From contig NZ_CAMIHB010000011.1 of the NCBI RefSeq assembly GCF_946221635.1, forward strand, positions 1 through 64,000: 64,000 bases of DNA, written 5' to 3'. The notes under the pieces are model-generated. The model saw only the letters and a program-made list of their open reading frames with translations. It ran no database searches and had not been told where the DNA came from. The position numbers and the translations under genes are program-made. Positions 29,703 through 38,261 of the stretch are shown here, piece after piece (the stretch's first letter is position 1; each line of letters opens with the position of its first letter). The stretch comes from an uncultured Rhodoferax sp. GTDB taxonomy: Bacteria > Pseudomonadota > Gammaproteobacteria > Burkholderiales > Burkholderiaceae_C.

Positions 29703-30806
29703 ATGACCGGTTCAGCCCTACCCCCATCTCCTCCGAGCCTGCTCGATCTCATGCGCAGCCCTGCGCGCGCCGTGCCGATGGTGTGCTTTCTGATTGCCGT
29801 CAACGGGCAGGTGTTTGTGGCCATGTTGCTGGCTGGGGCGGGTTGGTGGCACTCGCCCAATGAGGTCCAGTTGGCCTGGGGCGCCAACTTCGGGCCGGCC
29901 ACACAGGACGGCCAATGGTGGCGCATGGTGACCGCCATGTTTGTGCACCGCGGCGTGGTGCATCTGGTGGTCAATATGTGGGCCCTGTGGGATGCCGGGC
30001 GTCTGGTCGAGCGCTTGATGGGGCCGTGGCGCCTGCTGCTGCTGTACCTGGGCAGCGGTGTGCTGGGGAATCTGTTGCCCTTGGTGCTGCAGGGCAACCA
30101 GGCCGTCTCGGGCGGTGCCTCGGGTGCGGTGTTCAGCCTGTATGGGGCCTTGCTGGCGTTCCTGTGGCGCGAGCGCCAGCAGGTGGAGGCGGGAGAGTTC
30201 AAGTGGCTGTTTGGCGGGGCCTTGGCGTTTTCGCTGCTGTTGCTGGGCCTGGGCCAGGTGATTCCGAGCATCAACAACGCGGCGCATGCGGGCGGTCTGG
30301 TGGCGGGGGCGCTGTGGGGCAGTCTGCTTGCCCGCCCATGGACAGCCCGGAGCCGCCCCACCGCGCCTGTCCAGCGCTGGGCCGGGCTGGTGCTGGTGCT
30401 GGTTGTGGCGGGCATGGTGTGGGCTTTGCCAGCGCCCAGCTATCTGATGGGCGAGGAGTTGCGGGCCCGTGCCGGGATTGCGCAATTCCTGCAGGAGGAC
30501 CAGCGCATCAGCCAGCGCTGGGACAGCCTGTTGCGGGTGGGGCAGCAGGGAGGGCAGAGCTTTGACCAGCTTGCAGGGCGCATCGATGCCGAGGTGGCCG
30601 CGGGCTACGAACGCAGCTTTGACCGCCTGGCCGCGGCTACCCCCGCTGGGGAAGCGCCCTCCGGGCCCGCGCTGGAGGCTTTGCAGGCCTACGCGGCCCG
30701 GCGTGCGGAAGAGGCGCGCACCTTGTCCGGCGAGCTGCGCCGCGGTGACGCGAATGCCTTGGGGCGGGCACTGCGCTCCGCATCGGAGCCACGGGCTACC
30801 CCCTGA
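29703..30806 (+). CDS. rhomboid-family intramembrane serine protease with C-terminal cytosolic tail
   Basis: An intramembrane protease of 367 residues. The catalytic serine is Ser140 in VSGGASGAVFSLYG and the histidine His195 in NNAAHAGGLVAG; the supporting HxxxN motif is His87-Asn91 in HLVVNMWAL. Six membrane helices span about residues 20-210, followed by one more hydrophobic segment (about 222-245) and a tail of about 120 residues that is mostly helical and polar. The ATG at 29703 fits. Its substrate is unknown. It follows the TIGR03790-type gene by 13 bp. Confidence 0.9.
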   Translation: MTGSALPPSPPSLLDLMRSPARAVPMVCFLIAVNGQVFVAMLLAGAGWWHSPNEVQLAWGANFGPATQDGQWWRMVTAMFVHRGVVHLVVNMWALWDAGRLVERLMGPWRLLLLYLGSGVLGNLLPLVLQGNQAVSGGASGAVFSLYGALLAFLWRERQQVEAGEFKWLFGGALAFSLLLLGLGQVIPSINNAAHAGGLVAGALWGSLLARPWTARSRPTAPVQRWAGLVLVLVVAGMVWALPAPSYLMGEELRARAGIAQFLQEDQRISQRWDSLLRVGQQGGQSFDQLAGRIDAEVAAGYERSFDRLAAATPAGEAPSGPALEALQAYAARRAEEARTLSGELRRGDANALGRALRSASEPRATP

Positions 30807-30835
30807 GTCCAGAGTGCTCCGCCGGGATGGGGATT

Positions 30836-30895
30836 TTTATTGCTATTGTTTTAATAGCTTCTCGCGCAATATCCACGGGGGCTAAGGCCCGTTTT
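30836..30895 (+). repeat. dispersed hairpin element, copy 5 (intergenic)
   Basis: It reads TTGCTATTGTTTTAATAGC, a perfect GCTATT/AATAGC hairpin, then CTCGCGCAATATCCACGGG and GGCTAAGGCCCG. It overlaps the stop codon of the convergent pseudouridine synthase gene by two bases. Confidence 0.85.
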
Positions 30896-31811
30896 ATTGA
30901 AAATTCTGCAAGGGCAGCAGATTGCGCTGGCTGGTGAAGCGGCGCTCCTCGCCGCTCAAGGGGTCGACAAAGCGGATCGCCCGGGCCAGCAGTTGCAGTG
31001 GGCGGTCGTAGTCGAACTCGCCTTCGGGTGTGAGCACGGGGTAGATGCCGTCAAAGGCGATGGGCAGGCCCAGCGCGGCCATGTGCACCCGCAACTGGTG
31101 GCGCTGGCCGGTGAGCGGGTGCAGGGCGTAGCGGGCCCAGTCGCCCAGCACGTCCAGTGGGGCGATGTCCGTGATGGCGTTGACCGGGCCGGGTACCTCA
31201 GCCTGTTGCATGAAATGGGCGGCCTCGGCGATGCGGCTTTCGCGGTGAATGGGCCAGGGCAGGGCCGGGGCCCAGCGCGCCACGCACTCGTAGGTCTTGT
31301 CTACCACCCGGTCGCGGAACAGGGCCTGGTAGGCGCCGCGCGTGGCCGGATTGACGGAGAACAGCACCAGGCCCGCCGTGTCGCGGTCGATGCGGTGGAT
31401 GGGCGAGAGTTGCTCCAGCCCGAGCTGGGCCTTCAGCCGCACCAGCAGGGTCTGCTGCACGTACTTGCCCGAGGGGATGACGGGCAGGAAGTGCGGCTTG
31501 TCCACCACCAGCAGCTCGCTGTCCTGCCAGAGCACGTTGGCTTCGAAGGGGATATGTGGCTCGTGGGCCAGGGTGCGGTAGTAGTACAGGCGCCGGCCCT
31601 GGGTGGGCCGGTCCTCGGCGCGGGCCAGGCGGCCTTCGGCGTCGACCACGTCGCCCGCCGCCATGCGGGTCGCCCAGTCGTCCCGCGATACCGCCGGAAA
31701 GCGCCGGGCAAAGAAGTCCAGCAGGGTGGGGCCTGCGTCCGCGGGCAGCACCACACAGCTTGCGCTCACACCCTGGCGTGCCGGCGGGGCGTTGGGCCGG
31801 TAGCGGCTCAT
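30894..31811 (-). CDS. RluA-family RNA pseudouridine synthase
   Basis: It isomerises uridine in rRNA or tRNA. The protein has 305 residues with the RluA signature HRIDRDTAGLVL, catalytic Asp142, and the later conserved TGQRHQLRVHMAALG. The N-terminal part (about 1-75) is not a clear S4 domain; it contains VLPADAGPTLLDFFARRFPAVSRDDW, which resembles a degenerate one. The substrate site cannot be assigned. It ends in dispersed element copy 5 and lies 28 bp after the end of trmB on the same strand. Confidence 0.88.
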   Translation of the reverse strand: MSRYRPNAPPARQGVSASCVVLPADAGPTLLDFFARRFPAVSRDDWATRMAAGDVVDAEGRLARAEDRPTQGRRLYYYRTLAHEPHIPFEANVLWQDSELLVVDKPHFLPVIPSGKYVQQTLLVRLKAQLGLEQLSPIHRIDRDTAGLVLFSVNPATRGAYQALFRDRVVDKTYECVARWAPALPWPIHRESRIAEAAHFMQQAEVPGPVNAITDIAPLDVLGDWARYALHPLTGQRHQLRVHMAALGLPIAFDGIYPVLTPEGEFDYDRPLQLLARAIRFVDPLSGEERRFTSQRNLLPLQNFQ

Positions 31812-31839
31812 GGGCGCACGTGTGCGGGCAAGGCGGGGG

Positions 31840-32622
31840 TCAGCGGCGCTCGAACACTACGTCCCACACGCCGTGGCCCAGCTTGATGCCGCGGTTCTCG
31901 AACTTGGTGAGCGGGCGGTAGTGCGGCTTGGGGGAGTAGCCAGCCAATTCCGGGTGCTCGGGCAGGGCGCGATTCTTGAGCTTGGGCTCGGCGCTCAGCA
32001 CTTCCAGAATCTGCTGGGCGTAGGGCTCCCAATCGGTGGCAGCGTGCAGGTAGCCACCGGGCTTGAGGCGGGCGGCCAGCTTGGCCACCAGCGGGCTCTG
32101 GATCAGGCGGCGCTTGTTGTGCTTGGTCTTGTGCCAGGGATCGGGGAAGAAGATGTGGACGCCATCCAGGCTGGCCGGGGGCAGCATGTGGTCGATGACT
32201 TCCACCGCGTCGTGGTTGCAGATGCGGATGTTGGGGATGTTGTTCTCGCCAATGCGCTTGAGCAGGGCGCCCACGCCGGGCTCATGCACCTCGCAGCACA
32301 GGAAGTTGGTGCCCGGCAGCGTCAGGGCGATCTGGGCCGTGGCTTCGCCCATGCCAAAGCCGATTTCCAGCACGACAGGGCGTTTGGAATCATTAGTGCC
32401 CTCAGCCCCCGTCGCACCTGCGAAGACAGCTTCGAAATTGATAGCAGATGGCTGGTAGGGCAGCAAGAACTTCGGCCCCAGCTCGGCCATGGCCCGCTCC
32501 TGCCCACTGCCCATGCGGCCCGCGCGCTTCACAAAGCTCTTGATGGTGCGCATGAAGGGCTTGGCGGCCTCCGGGCTGTCGGTGGTGGGAGTCTCAGGGG
32601 TGTCCGGGGCGGAGGAAGTCAT
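31840..32622 (-). CDS. trmB: tRNA (guanine-N7-)-methyltransferase
   Basis: It makes m7G46 in tRNA using S-adenosylmethionine. The protein has 260 residues with the SAM-binding motif VVLEIGFGMGEATAQIA, CEVHEPGVGALL, and the family hallmarks IFFPDPWHKTKHNKRRL and RPLTKFENRGIKLGH. E. coli TrmB is 239 residues. Here the segment before motif I carries about 20 extra residues encoded by a copy of the hairpin element at 32400-32450 (SAINFEAVFAGATGAE). The start at 32622 gives a Pro/Thr-rich N-terminal tail. Confidence 0.95.
   Translation of the reverse strand: MTSSAPDTPETPTTDSPEAAKPFMRTIKSFVKRAGRMGSGQERAMAELGPKFLLPYQPSAINFEAVFAGATGAEGTNDSKRPVVLEIGFGMGEATAQIALTLPGTNFLCCEVHEPGVGALLKRIGENNIPNIRICNHDAVEVIDHMLPPASLDGVHIFFPDPWHKTKHNKRRLIQSPLVAKLAARLKPGGYLHAATDWEPYAQQILEVLSAEPKLKNRALPEHPELAGYSPKPHYRPLTKFENRGIKLGHGVWDVVFERR
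32400..32450 (-). repeat. dispersed hairpin element, copy 6 (inside trmB)
   Basis: On the minus strand it reads TGCTATCAATTTCGAAGC, then CGCAGGTGCGACG and GGGGCTGAGGGC. It is in the same sense as trmB; the TAG found in intact copies (GGGCTAG) is replaced by GGCTGAG, which in this frame is Ala-Glu and leaves no stop. Confidence 0.7.
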
Positions 32623-32733
32623 GGTCGGGCAGAAGAAAAGTCAGGCCCGCATTGTAGGGAGGCTGGCCTGGCGCGGGCTGCTATAAAGCAGAGGGGCCGC
32701 CCCGTTGCCCGCCTTTGCAAGGAGAAGCTGCCC

Positions 32734-33165
32734 ATGTCACTACGCTGGTCCGATGCCATCGACGCGATGGATTGGGACGAACTTGCCGCGCTGTACCGTG
32801 CTGCGCCCCTGGGCCACAAGACGGCCGAGGGCCTGAAGACGGTGTACGGCAACAGCATGTACCGTTGCTTCGCCTACGAGGACGGCGTGCTGGTAGGCGC
32901 CGGGCGGGTACTGGCCGATGGCGTGGACTGCGCCTATATTTGCGACGTGGCCCTGCTTCCCAGTCACCAAGGCCGGGGCCTGGGGGCGCAGTTGGTGCAG
33001 CGCTTGGTCGACTGCGCGCGGGGGCACGGCAAGATCATCCTCTATGCCGTGCCCGGCAAGGAGCCTTTCTACCGGAAGTTCGGTTTCTGGCGCATGCGCA
33101 CCGCCATGGCCATCTTTGCGGACCAGGCGCTGGCCGCCGAGCGCGGCTATGTGCAGGACCTGTGA
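32734..33165 (+). CDS. GNAT-family N-acetyltransferase
   Basis: A 143-residue acetyltransferase of the GNAT fold. The acetyl-CoA loop is in DVALLPSHQGRGLGAQLVQRL (Q/R-x-x-G-x-G/A pattern) and the end YAVPGKEPFYRKFGFWRM is typical of the small YhhY/aac-like group. AAGGAG lies upstream of the ATG at 32734. The substrate is unknown. It is followed after 26 bp by a GST gene. Confidence 0.88.
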   Translation: MSLRWSDAIDAMDWDELAALYRAAPLGHKTAEGLKTVYGNSMYRCFAYEDGVLVGAGRVLADGVDCAYICDVALLPSHQGRGLGAQLVQRLVDCARGHGKIILYAVPGKEPFYRKFGFWRMRTAMAIFADQALAAERGYVQDL

Positions 33166-33191
33166 GTTTTTTTCAACCTTTGATGTGAACC

Positions 33192-33833
33192 ATGTACAAA
33201 TTGCATTGCTTCGCCCAGTCGGGCAACAGCTTCAAGGTGGCCTTCTTCCTGCGCGCCCTGGGCCAGCCGTATGAGTCGGTCTATGTGGACTTCATGCATG
33301 GCGCCACGCGTGACGCGGCCTGGCGCGAGTCCACCAACGAGATGGGAGAGGCGCCCATCCTCGAAGACGGCGCACGCCGCATCACGCAGTCCGGCGCCAT
33401 CCTCACGTACCTGGCCGACAAGCACGGCGCCTACGGCGGCACCACGCCCGAAGACAAGCTGGAGGTGCTGCGCTGGATGCTGTTCGACAACCACAAGTTC
33501 ACCAGCTACTTTGCCAGCTACCGCTTCAGCAAGTCCTTCGGCCCTGTCGCGCCCGACCCGGCTGTGATGGGCTGGCTCAAGGGCCGGCTGGAGGCGGCCT
33601 ATGACATCGTCAACAAGCACCTGGCCAAGCAGCCTTTCATGGTGGGCGACGCGCCCACGATTGCAGATTTCTCGCTCAGCGGCTATGCCTTCTACCCCGA
33701 AGAGGAAAGCGGCCTGGACCTGTTGAACCGCTACCCCCATGTGGGCGCCTGGGCGCAGCGCCTGCAGGCGCTGCCCGGTTGGGTGGCGCCTTATGAATTG
33801 CTGCCCGGCGAACGCATCCTGCCCAAGTGGTGA
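33192..33833 (+). CDS. glutathione S-transferase family protein
   Basis: A 213-residue cytosolic GST. The N-terminal thioredoxin-like domain (1-78) has the glutathione motif EAPILEDGARRITQSGAILTYLAD, and the all-helical C-terminal domain has the N-capping box GDAPTIADFSLSGYAF. The N-terminal residue pattern QSGNSFKV suggests a serine- or cysteine-type catalytic site. It overlaps the start of the flavin reductase gene, so the two are coupled. Confidence 0.92.
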   Translation: MYKLHCFAQSGNSFKVAFFLRALGQPYESVYVDFMHGATRDAAWRESTNEMGEAPILEDGARRITQSGAILTYLADKHGAYGGTTPEDKLEVLRWMLFDNHKFTSYFASYRFSKSFGPVAPDPAVMGWLKGRLEAAYDIVNKHLAKQPFMVGDAPTIADFSLSGYAFYPEEESGLDLLNRYPHVGAWAQRLQALPGWVAPYELLPGERILPKW

Positions 33834-34384
33834 GGCGGTTGCTGGCGCTCTCGGGCAGCCTGCGGGCCGTGTCCATCAACTCGGCGCTGCTGCGCGCGGC
33901 GGCCCGGCTGGCGCCGCCCGGCATCGAGGTGCCCTGGTGCCCGGGCCTGGGGGAGCTGCCGCTGTTCAACCCGGATCTGGAAGCTGCCCCGCCTGCGGCC
34001 GTGCAGCAGTTTCGTGAGCGCGTGACCCAGGCCGACGCGCTGCTGATTGCCAGCCCCGAATACGCCCACGGCATGACCGGCACCATCAAGAACGCACTGG
34101 ACTGGCTGGTGAGCTTCGAGCCCTTTGCCGGCAAGCCGGTGGCGGTGATCAATGCCTCGCCGCGCGCCCACCATGCGGACGCGGCCTTGCGTGAGGTGTT
34201 GCTCACCATGGCGGCGCGCATTGTGGAGCCGGCGTCCATCACGCTGCCGCTGGTGGGGGCCGGGCTGGACGAAGAGGACATGATGCAGACGCCGGCCATT
34301 ACCGTGCCGCTGCGTGCAGCGCTGCAGGCCTTGGCCGAGGCTGCGCAGGGCCCTGGTACCAGTGAGGCGGCCCACCGGCTCTAG
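33827..34384 (+). CDS. NADPH-dependent FMN reductase
   Basis: A 185-residue flavodoxin-fold reductase. The FMN phosphate loop is LSGSLRAVSINSALLRA (about residues 8-24), and SPEYAHGMTGTIKNALDW is the family's second FMN contact. The start is a GTG, either at 33827 or at 33830; both overlap the GST stop codon. The substrate may be a quinone, chromate or an azo dye, as in the ChrR/AzoR-like groups, but this cannot be decided here. Confidence 0.88.
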   Translation: MVRRLLALSGSLRAVSINSALLRAAARLAPPGIEVPWCPGLGELPLFNPDLEAAPPAAVQQFRERVTQADALLIASPEYAHGMTGTIKNALDWLVSFEPFAGKPVAVINASPRAHHADAALREVLLTMAARIVEPASITLPLVGAGLDEEDMMQTPAITVPLRAALQALAEAAQGPGTSEAAHRL

Positions 34385-35349
34385 GCCGCCAGCTTGCCAG
34401 CGCTGGCGGAGTCGGGCCAGGCCCGCACCCAGAATGCCAGGCATTGCTCCGCAGACAGGTGGGGTGCAGGGGGCAGGCCCAGCGCTTGTGCCGCCTGCTG
34501 CAGGGCCTGCAGAGCGGCCTGGGGGCTGGAGGTGTCGATGGCTGTGGCGCCGTTTTGTTTGCTGAGTTTCTCGCCATTGGGCCCCAGCACCAGCGGGGTG
34601 TGCAGGTACTGCGGTGTGGGCAGGCCCAGCGCACGCTGCAGCAGGATCTGGCGCGCCGTGTTGTCGGCCAGGTCTTCGCCGCGCACCACATGCGTGATGC
34701 CTTGCGCCGCATCGTCCACCACCACGGCGAGCTGGTAGGCCCAGAGGCCGTCGGCGCGCTGGAGCACGAAGTCACCCACGGTCTGTTCCACGTCCTGCTG
34801 TTGCGCACCTAGGCGGCGGTCGCTCCAGTGCAGCGTGTCAATTGCTATGGATTCAGGAGCTGTTGGCGCAATATCCACGGGGGCTAGAGGCCATTTTTCC
34901 TTGTAATTGGCACGGTCGGTGCGCAGCCGCCAGGCGCGTCCCGGCTTGTTGTGCAAACCGGTGCGGCAGGTGCCGGGGTAGACCAGTTCGCCATGCCGCA
35001 GCTTGCCACCGCCCAAACTTGCCAGCGCCAGTTCGATGTCTTTGCGGGAGCAGGCGCAAGGGTAGGCCAGGCCTTCGGCGCACAGCCGCTCCAGCGCTTG
35101 CTGGTAGAGGGCACCGCGCTGGCTTTGCCATACGGGCGTTTCGTCCGGGTGCAGGCCGCAGGCGGCCAGTTGCTGCAGGATGGCAGCGTCCGCGCCGGGC
35201 ACGCAACGGGGCGTGTCCACGTCTTCGATGCGAACCAGCCACAGGCCCCCGTGCGCACGCGCGTCCAGCCAACTGGCCAGGGCTGCGACCAGCGAGCCCG
35301 CGTGAAGCAGGCCCGTAGGCGAGGGGGCGAAGCGACCTCTGTGCGTCAA
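34381..35349 (-). CDS. gluQ: glutamyl-Q tRNA(Asp) synthetase
   Basis: It attaches glutamate to queuosine in tRNA(Asp); it is a paralogue of the GluRS catalytic domain without the anticodon-binding part. The HIGH-like motif is in RGRFAPSPTGLLHAGSL, zinc cysteines occur in YPCACSRKD and PGTCRTG, and the KMSKS-like motif is GEKLSKQNGA. The start is a TTG at 35349 that overlaps the stop of the upstream oxidoreductase gene as TTGA; no ATG or GTG fits before the APSPTG motif. It has 322 residues (E. coli 308); an insert (PLAPVDIAPTAPESIAI) comes from a hairpin element. Confidence 0.93.
   Translation of the reverse strand: MTHRGRFAPSPTGLLHAGSLVAALASWLDARAHGGLWLVRIEDVDTPRCVPGADAAILQQLAACGLHPDETPVWQSQRGALYQQALERLCAEGLAYPCACSRKDIELALASLGGGKLRHGELVYPGTCRTGLHNKPGRAWRLRTDRANYKEKWPLAPVDIAPTAPESIAIDTLHWSDRRLGAQQQDVEQTVGDFVLQRADGLWAYQLAVVVDDAAQGITHVVRGEDLADNTARQILLQRALGLPTPQYLHTPLVLGPNGEKLSKQNGATAIDTSSPQAALQALQQAAQALGLPPAPHLSAEQCLAFWVRAWPDSASAGKLAA
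34840..34900 (+). repeat. dispersed hairpin element, copy 7 (inside gluQ)
   Basis: It reads ATTGCTATGGATTCAGGAGC, then GTTGGCGCAATATCCACGG and GGGCTAGAGGCC. It is antisense to gluQ and translated in the same frame as copy 1 in the efflux channel gene. Confidence 0.8.
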
Positions 35350-36389
35350 GCGACTTGCAGAGCGAGTTCCAGGCCGGAGATGAACGCGTCTTCCACGCGG
35401 TGGCCCAGGCACCAGTCGCCGCACAGGCCGATGCCGGCCTTGGCATCCCAGAGGTGGCTGCTGCCCAGGGGCTGCTCGGTCTTGGCGTACATCCAGCGAT
35501 GGACTTCCGCGTGGGCGGGTTCGGCGCGTATGCCGGTGATTTCGGCGAAGGCCTTGATGAGTTTGGCCTGTACGCGGCTCGGGTCGTCCTGCAAATGCTC
35601 CTGCGACCAGGCGGCGCTGGCCTGCACGGTCCAGCGCTCGACGCGGCTGCGGCCGGGCTTGCTGGATTCGCGTGCGAGCCAGGCCACACGGTGGTGGGTG
35701 CTGCGCGCGGCATTCCATTGCGGGCCCAGGGTGGTCAGGCCGGGTTGCACGGCCTGTGGGTAGGCCAGCATCAGTGTCCAGCAGGGGGCCACTGACACGG
35801 CTATGGTTTTCTTGGTCAGGGCCGCACCCTTGGGGCTCGTCGCCAGCAAGGCTTGGGCCTGTGGATGGGGGATGGCCAGCAGCACGGCATCAAAGCCGCT
35901 GTACACATGGCTGCTGTCGTCGGCGCCGGTGGTGTGCAGTTCCCATTGCGCCTTGTTGAGGGCGTCGGGTGCGAGGCGCACCACGCGCGTGTTCAGCTCC
36001 ACATTGCCGGCCGCAAGCAGGGGCCGGGCCCAGGCCTGGACCAGCGCATTCATGCCGGGCGTGGGCACCCAATGCGGGTCGCGTGGGGGCAGGCCGGCGG
36101 CCGCCACGCGGCCATGCGAGTCCAGCACGCGCACGGTGTTGGCGCTCCAGGGGCGGCACAGGCCGGGCGTGGTCTGCAGCGCCAGGGCAAAGCGCGGGTC
36201 GCGCACGGTGAAATACTGGGCACCGTGGTCGAAGGTGCCAAAGGCGCTGTCACGCGTGGCCATGCGTCCGCCGGGGCGGTGGCTCTTCTCGAAGATGGTG
36301 ACCCGGTGGCCGGCCTGCACCAGGGTGCGCGCGCAGGCAATGGCGGCCATGCCGGCGCCCACGATGGCAATGTGTCGGGAGGATGTCAT
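35346..36389 (-). CDS. FAD-dependent NAD(P)-binding oxidoreductase (renalase-like)
   Basis: A 347-residue flavoprotein. The N-terminal dinucleotide motif is IAIVGAGMAAIACARTLVQAG, followed by EKSHRPGGRMATRDSAFGTFDHGAQYFTVRD, typical of the renalase/amine-oxidase-like group, and the C-terminal FAD contact is IGLCGDWCLGHRVEDAFISGLELA. The ATG at 36389 follows GGAG. The physiological substrate is unknown. Its stop overlaps the gluQ start. Confidence 0.85.
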   Translation of the reverse strand: MTSSRHIAIVGAGMAAIACARTLVQAGHRVTIFEKSHRPGGRMATRDSAFGTFDHGAQYFTVRDPRFALALQTTPGLCRPWSANTVRVLDSHGRVAAAGLPPRDPHWVPTPGMNALVQAWARPLLAAGNVELNTRVVRLAPDALNKAQWELHTTGADDSSHVYSGFDAVLLAIPHPQAQALLATSPKGAALTKKTIAVSVAPCWTLMLAYPQAVQPGLTTLGPQWNAARSTHHRVAWLARESSKPGRSRVERWTVQASAAWSQEHLQDDPSRVQAKLIKAFAEITGIRAEPAHAEVHRWMYAKTEQPLGSSHLWDAKAGIGLCGDWCLGHRVEDAFISGLELALQVA

Positions 36390-36466
36390 GGGCGCGGTCT
36401 CCGGTTGTTGTGCTGGTCCCTTTATACACGGTGGCCAGGCCTGCCAAGGCGAAGTTCGCGGCGGAT

Positions 36467-37408
36467 TCAGGCGCTGCGGTGTTCTTCGAGCAGGGCGTGC
36501 CGCGTGGCCGGGCTTTCCAGCTGCTGCAGCCACCACTGCAGGGTGCGGCCCTGGGTGGTGGTCTTGCCCTGGCGCCAGGCGTAGTGCAGGGGCACCTGGC
36601 GCTGGGCGCGCTCGGTGCGCTTGACGACGAGGCGGCCGGTCTCGATGTAGCTGTCGGCCATGCAGCGCGGCAGGTTGCCGCCGCCCATGCCGCGCAGCTG
36701 GGCGTCCAGCTTGGCCTGCATGGTGGGTACCGTGAATACGTCCTGCCCGCTGAGCAGGCCAAAGGTCTGTCCCTGGCCGCGTTGCACCGAATCGGCCACG
36801 GCCACGGCGCGGTACTTGCGGATGAGGTCGTCGGTGAGCGGCTCGGGGGCGTCGGCCAGCGGGTGGTGCGGCGCCACGGCGTAGACAAAGGTGATGTGGC
36901 CCAGCGGCTTGCTGTGCACACCGGCTGTGCGGGCCGAATCCGGGCCTACGCCAATGGCCAGGTCGGCCTGGCCCGTGCTCAAGGCCTCCAAGGTGCCAGA
37001 GAGGGTCTCCTCGCGGATGCGGATGCGTGTGGGGGGCGACTGGCTGAAGAAGCTGTCGCACAGCTCCATCACCGTGGGCTTGGAGATGACGGTGTCGATG
37101 GCGATGGTGAACTGCGGCTCCCAGCCCGTGGCCACGCGCTTGACGCGGTTGGCCACTGCATCAATTTCTTCCAGAAGGCGGGTGCCCTCGCGCAGCAGCT
37201 CGGCCCCGGCTTCGGTGAGGCGGGCCTGGCGCGAGCTGCGGTCGTACAGCAGCACGTCCAGCGCATCCTCGATCTGGCGCACGCGGTAGGTCAGGGCGCT
37301 GGGCACCATGCCCATGTCCCGCGCCGCTGCCGCAAAGCTGCCGGCTGCGGCAATCGTCTGCAGCATGGCGAGTGCGTCGGGTGTGAGAAAGTCACGTGCG
37401 TTTTGCAT
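36467..37408 (-). CDS. LysR-family transcriptional regulator
   Basis: A 313-residue LysR regulator. The winged helix covers residues 1-65 (LQTIAAAGSFAAAARDMGMVPSALTYRVRQIEDALDV) and the periplasmic-binding-like effector domain about 95-300. It is divergent from a pirin-DoxX-flavodoxin gene set, so it probably activates or represses these in response to a redox or electrophile signal. The shared intergenic region holds an inverted repeat suited to a LysR box. Confidence 0.92.
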   Translation of the reverse strand: MQNARDFLTPDALAMLQTIAAAGSFAAAARDMGMVPSALTYRVRQIEDALDVLLYDRSSRQARLTEAGAELLREGTRLLEEIDAVANRVKRVATGWEPQFTIAIDTVISKPTVMELCDSFFSQSPPTRIRIREETLSGTLEALSTGQADLAIGVGPDSARTAGVHSKPLGHITFVYAVAPHHPLADAPEPLTDDLIRKYRAVAVADSVQRGQGQTFGLLSGQDVFTVPTMQAKLDAQLRGMGGGNLPRCMADSYIETGRLVVKRTERAQRQVPLHYAWRQGKTTTQGRTLQWWLQQLESPATRHALLEEHRSA

Positions 37409-37432
37409 GGTTGGTGCTTTTAAGTTGAATTT

Positions 37433-37453
37433 GTTTGAATGATGCCATCAAAC
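37433..37453. promoter_or_regulatory. candidate LysR operator
   Basis: GTTTGA (37433-37438) and TCAAAC (37448-37453) form a perfect 6-bp inverted repeat with a 9-base spacer, 25 bp upstream of the lysR start and 74 bp upstream of the pirin gene. LysR regulators bind interrupted dyads of this kind. Confidence 0.5.
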
Positions 37454-37526
37454 AGCATGGATGGAAAAGCGCCTTGCGGGTCCTAAAGTTCAGTCCATAC
37501 CAGCGACGACACGAAAGGAGTCCACC

Positions 37527-38228
37527 ATGTTGACCATCCGCAAATCCCAGGACCGCGGCCATGCCGACCACGGCTGGCTCAAGTCGTTCCACAGCTTTTC
37601 CTTCGCCGGCTACTACGACCCGGCCCACATGGGCTGGGGCAATCTGCGCGTCATCAACGAAGACCGCATCGCCCCCGGCACCGGTTTCGGCACCCACGGC
37701 CACCGCGACATGGAAATCATCAGCTACGTGATGGCCGGCAACCTGGCCCACAAAGACAGCATGGGCAATGTCAAAGGCATTCCGCCCGGCGACGTGCAGC
37801 GCATGAGCGCCGGCAGCGGCGTGATGCACAGCGAGTTCAACCACGCCCAGGGCGAGACCACGCACTTCTTCCAGATCTGGATCGAGCCCAATGTGCGCGG
37901 CATTCCGCCCAGCTACGAGCAGAAGAGCTTTGACCCTGCCCAGAAACAGGGAAAGCTGCGACTGGTAGCGTCGCCGGACGGTGCTGAGGGCAGCGTGCTG
38001 ATCCACGCGGATGCCAAGCTGTACAGCGGCCTGTTCGATGACGGACAACAGGCGCAACTGGACCTGGACCCTGCACGCAAAGCCTATGTACAGGTACTGC
38101 GTGGCGCGGTGGAGGTGAATGGAGCCAAGCTCAACCCGGGCGACGCTGCACTGCTGGAAGGCGAAAGCCGGATTGAACTGGCCCGCGGGAAGGACGCCGA
38201 AGTCTTGGTGTTCGACCTGGAGGCTTGA
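37527..38228 (+). CDS. pirin-family protein (cupin)
   Basis: A 233-residue bicupin of the pirin family, often quercetin 2,3-dioxygenase-like. The metal site of the N-terminal cupin is visible as GTHGHRDMEIISYVM (His, His) and SAGSGVMHSEFN (His, Glu). AAAGGAG lies well before the ATG at 37527. It is the first gene divergent from lysR and precedes DoxX by 33 bp. Its activity in this organism is not known. Confidence 0.93.
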   Translation: MLTIRKSQDRGHADHGWLKSFHSFSFAGYYDPAHMGWGNLRVINEDRIAPGTGFGTHGHRDMEIISYVMAGNLAHKDSMGNVKGIPPGDVQRMSAGSGVMHSEFNHAQGETTHFFQIWIEPNVRGIPPSYEQKSFDPAQKQGKLRLVASPDGAEGSVLIHADAKLYSGLFDDGQQAQLDLDPARKAYVQVLRGAVEVNGAKLNPGDAALLEGESRIELARGKDAEVLVFDLEA

Positions 38229-38261
38229 GCCCTGTTTTTTTAACCGACTAAGGAGATTTCC

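Noticed and set aside
28490..30415. Minus-strand frame of about 640 codons opposite the TIGR03790-type and rhomboid genes
   Set aside because: The plus-strand proteins have clear motifs (rhomboid Ser/His, signal peptide), while the antisense product is low-complexity.
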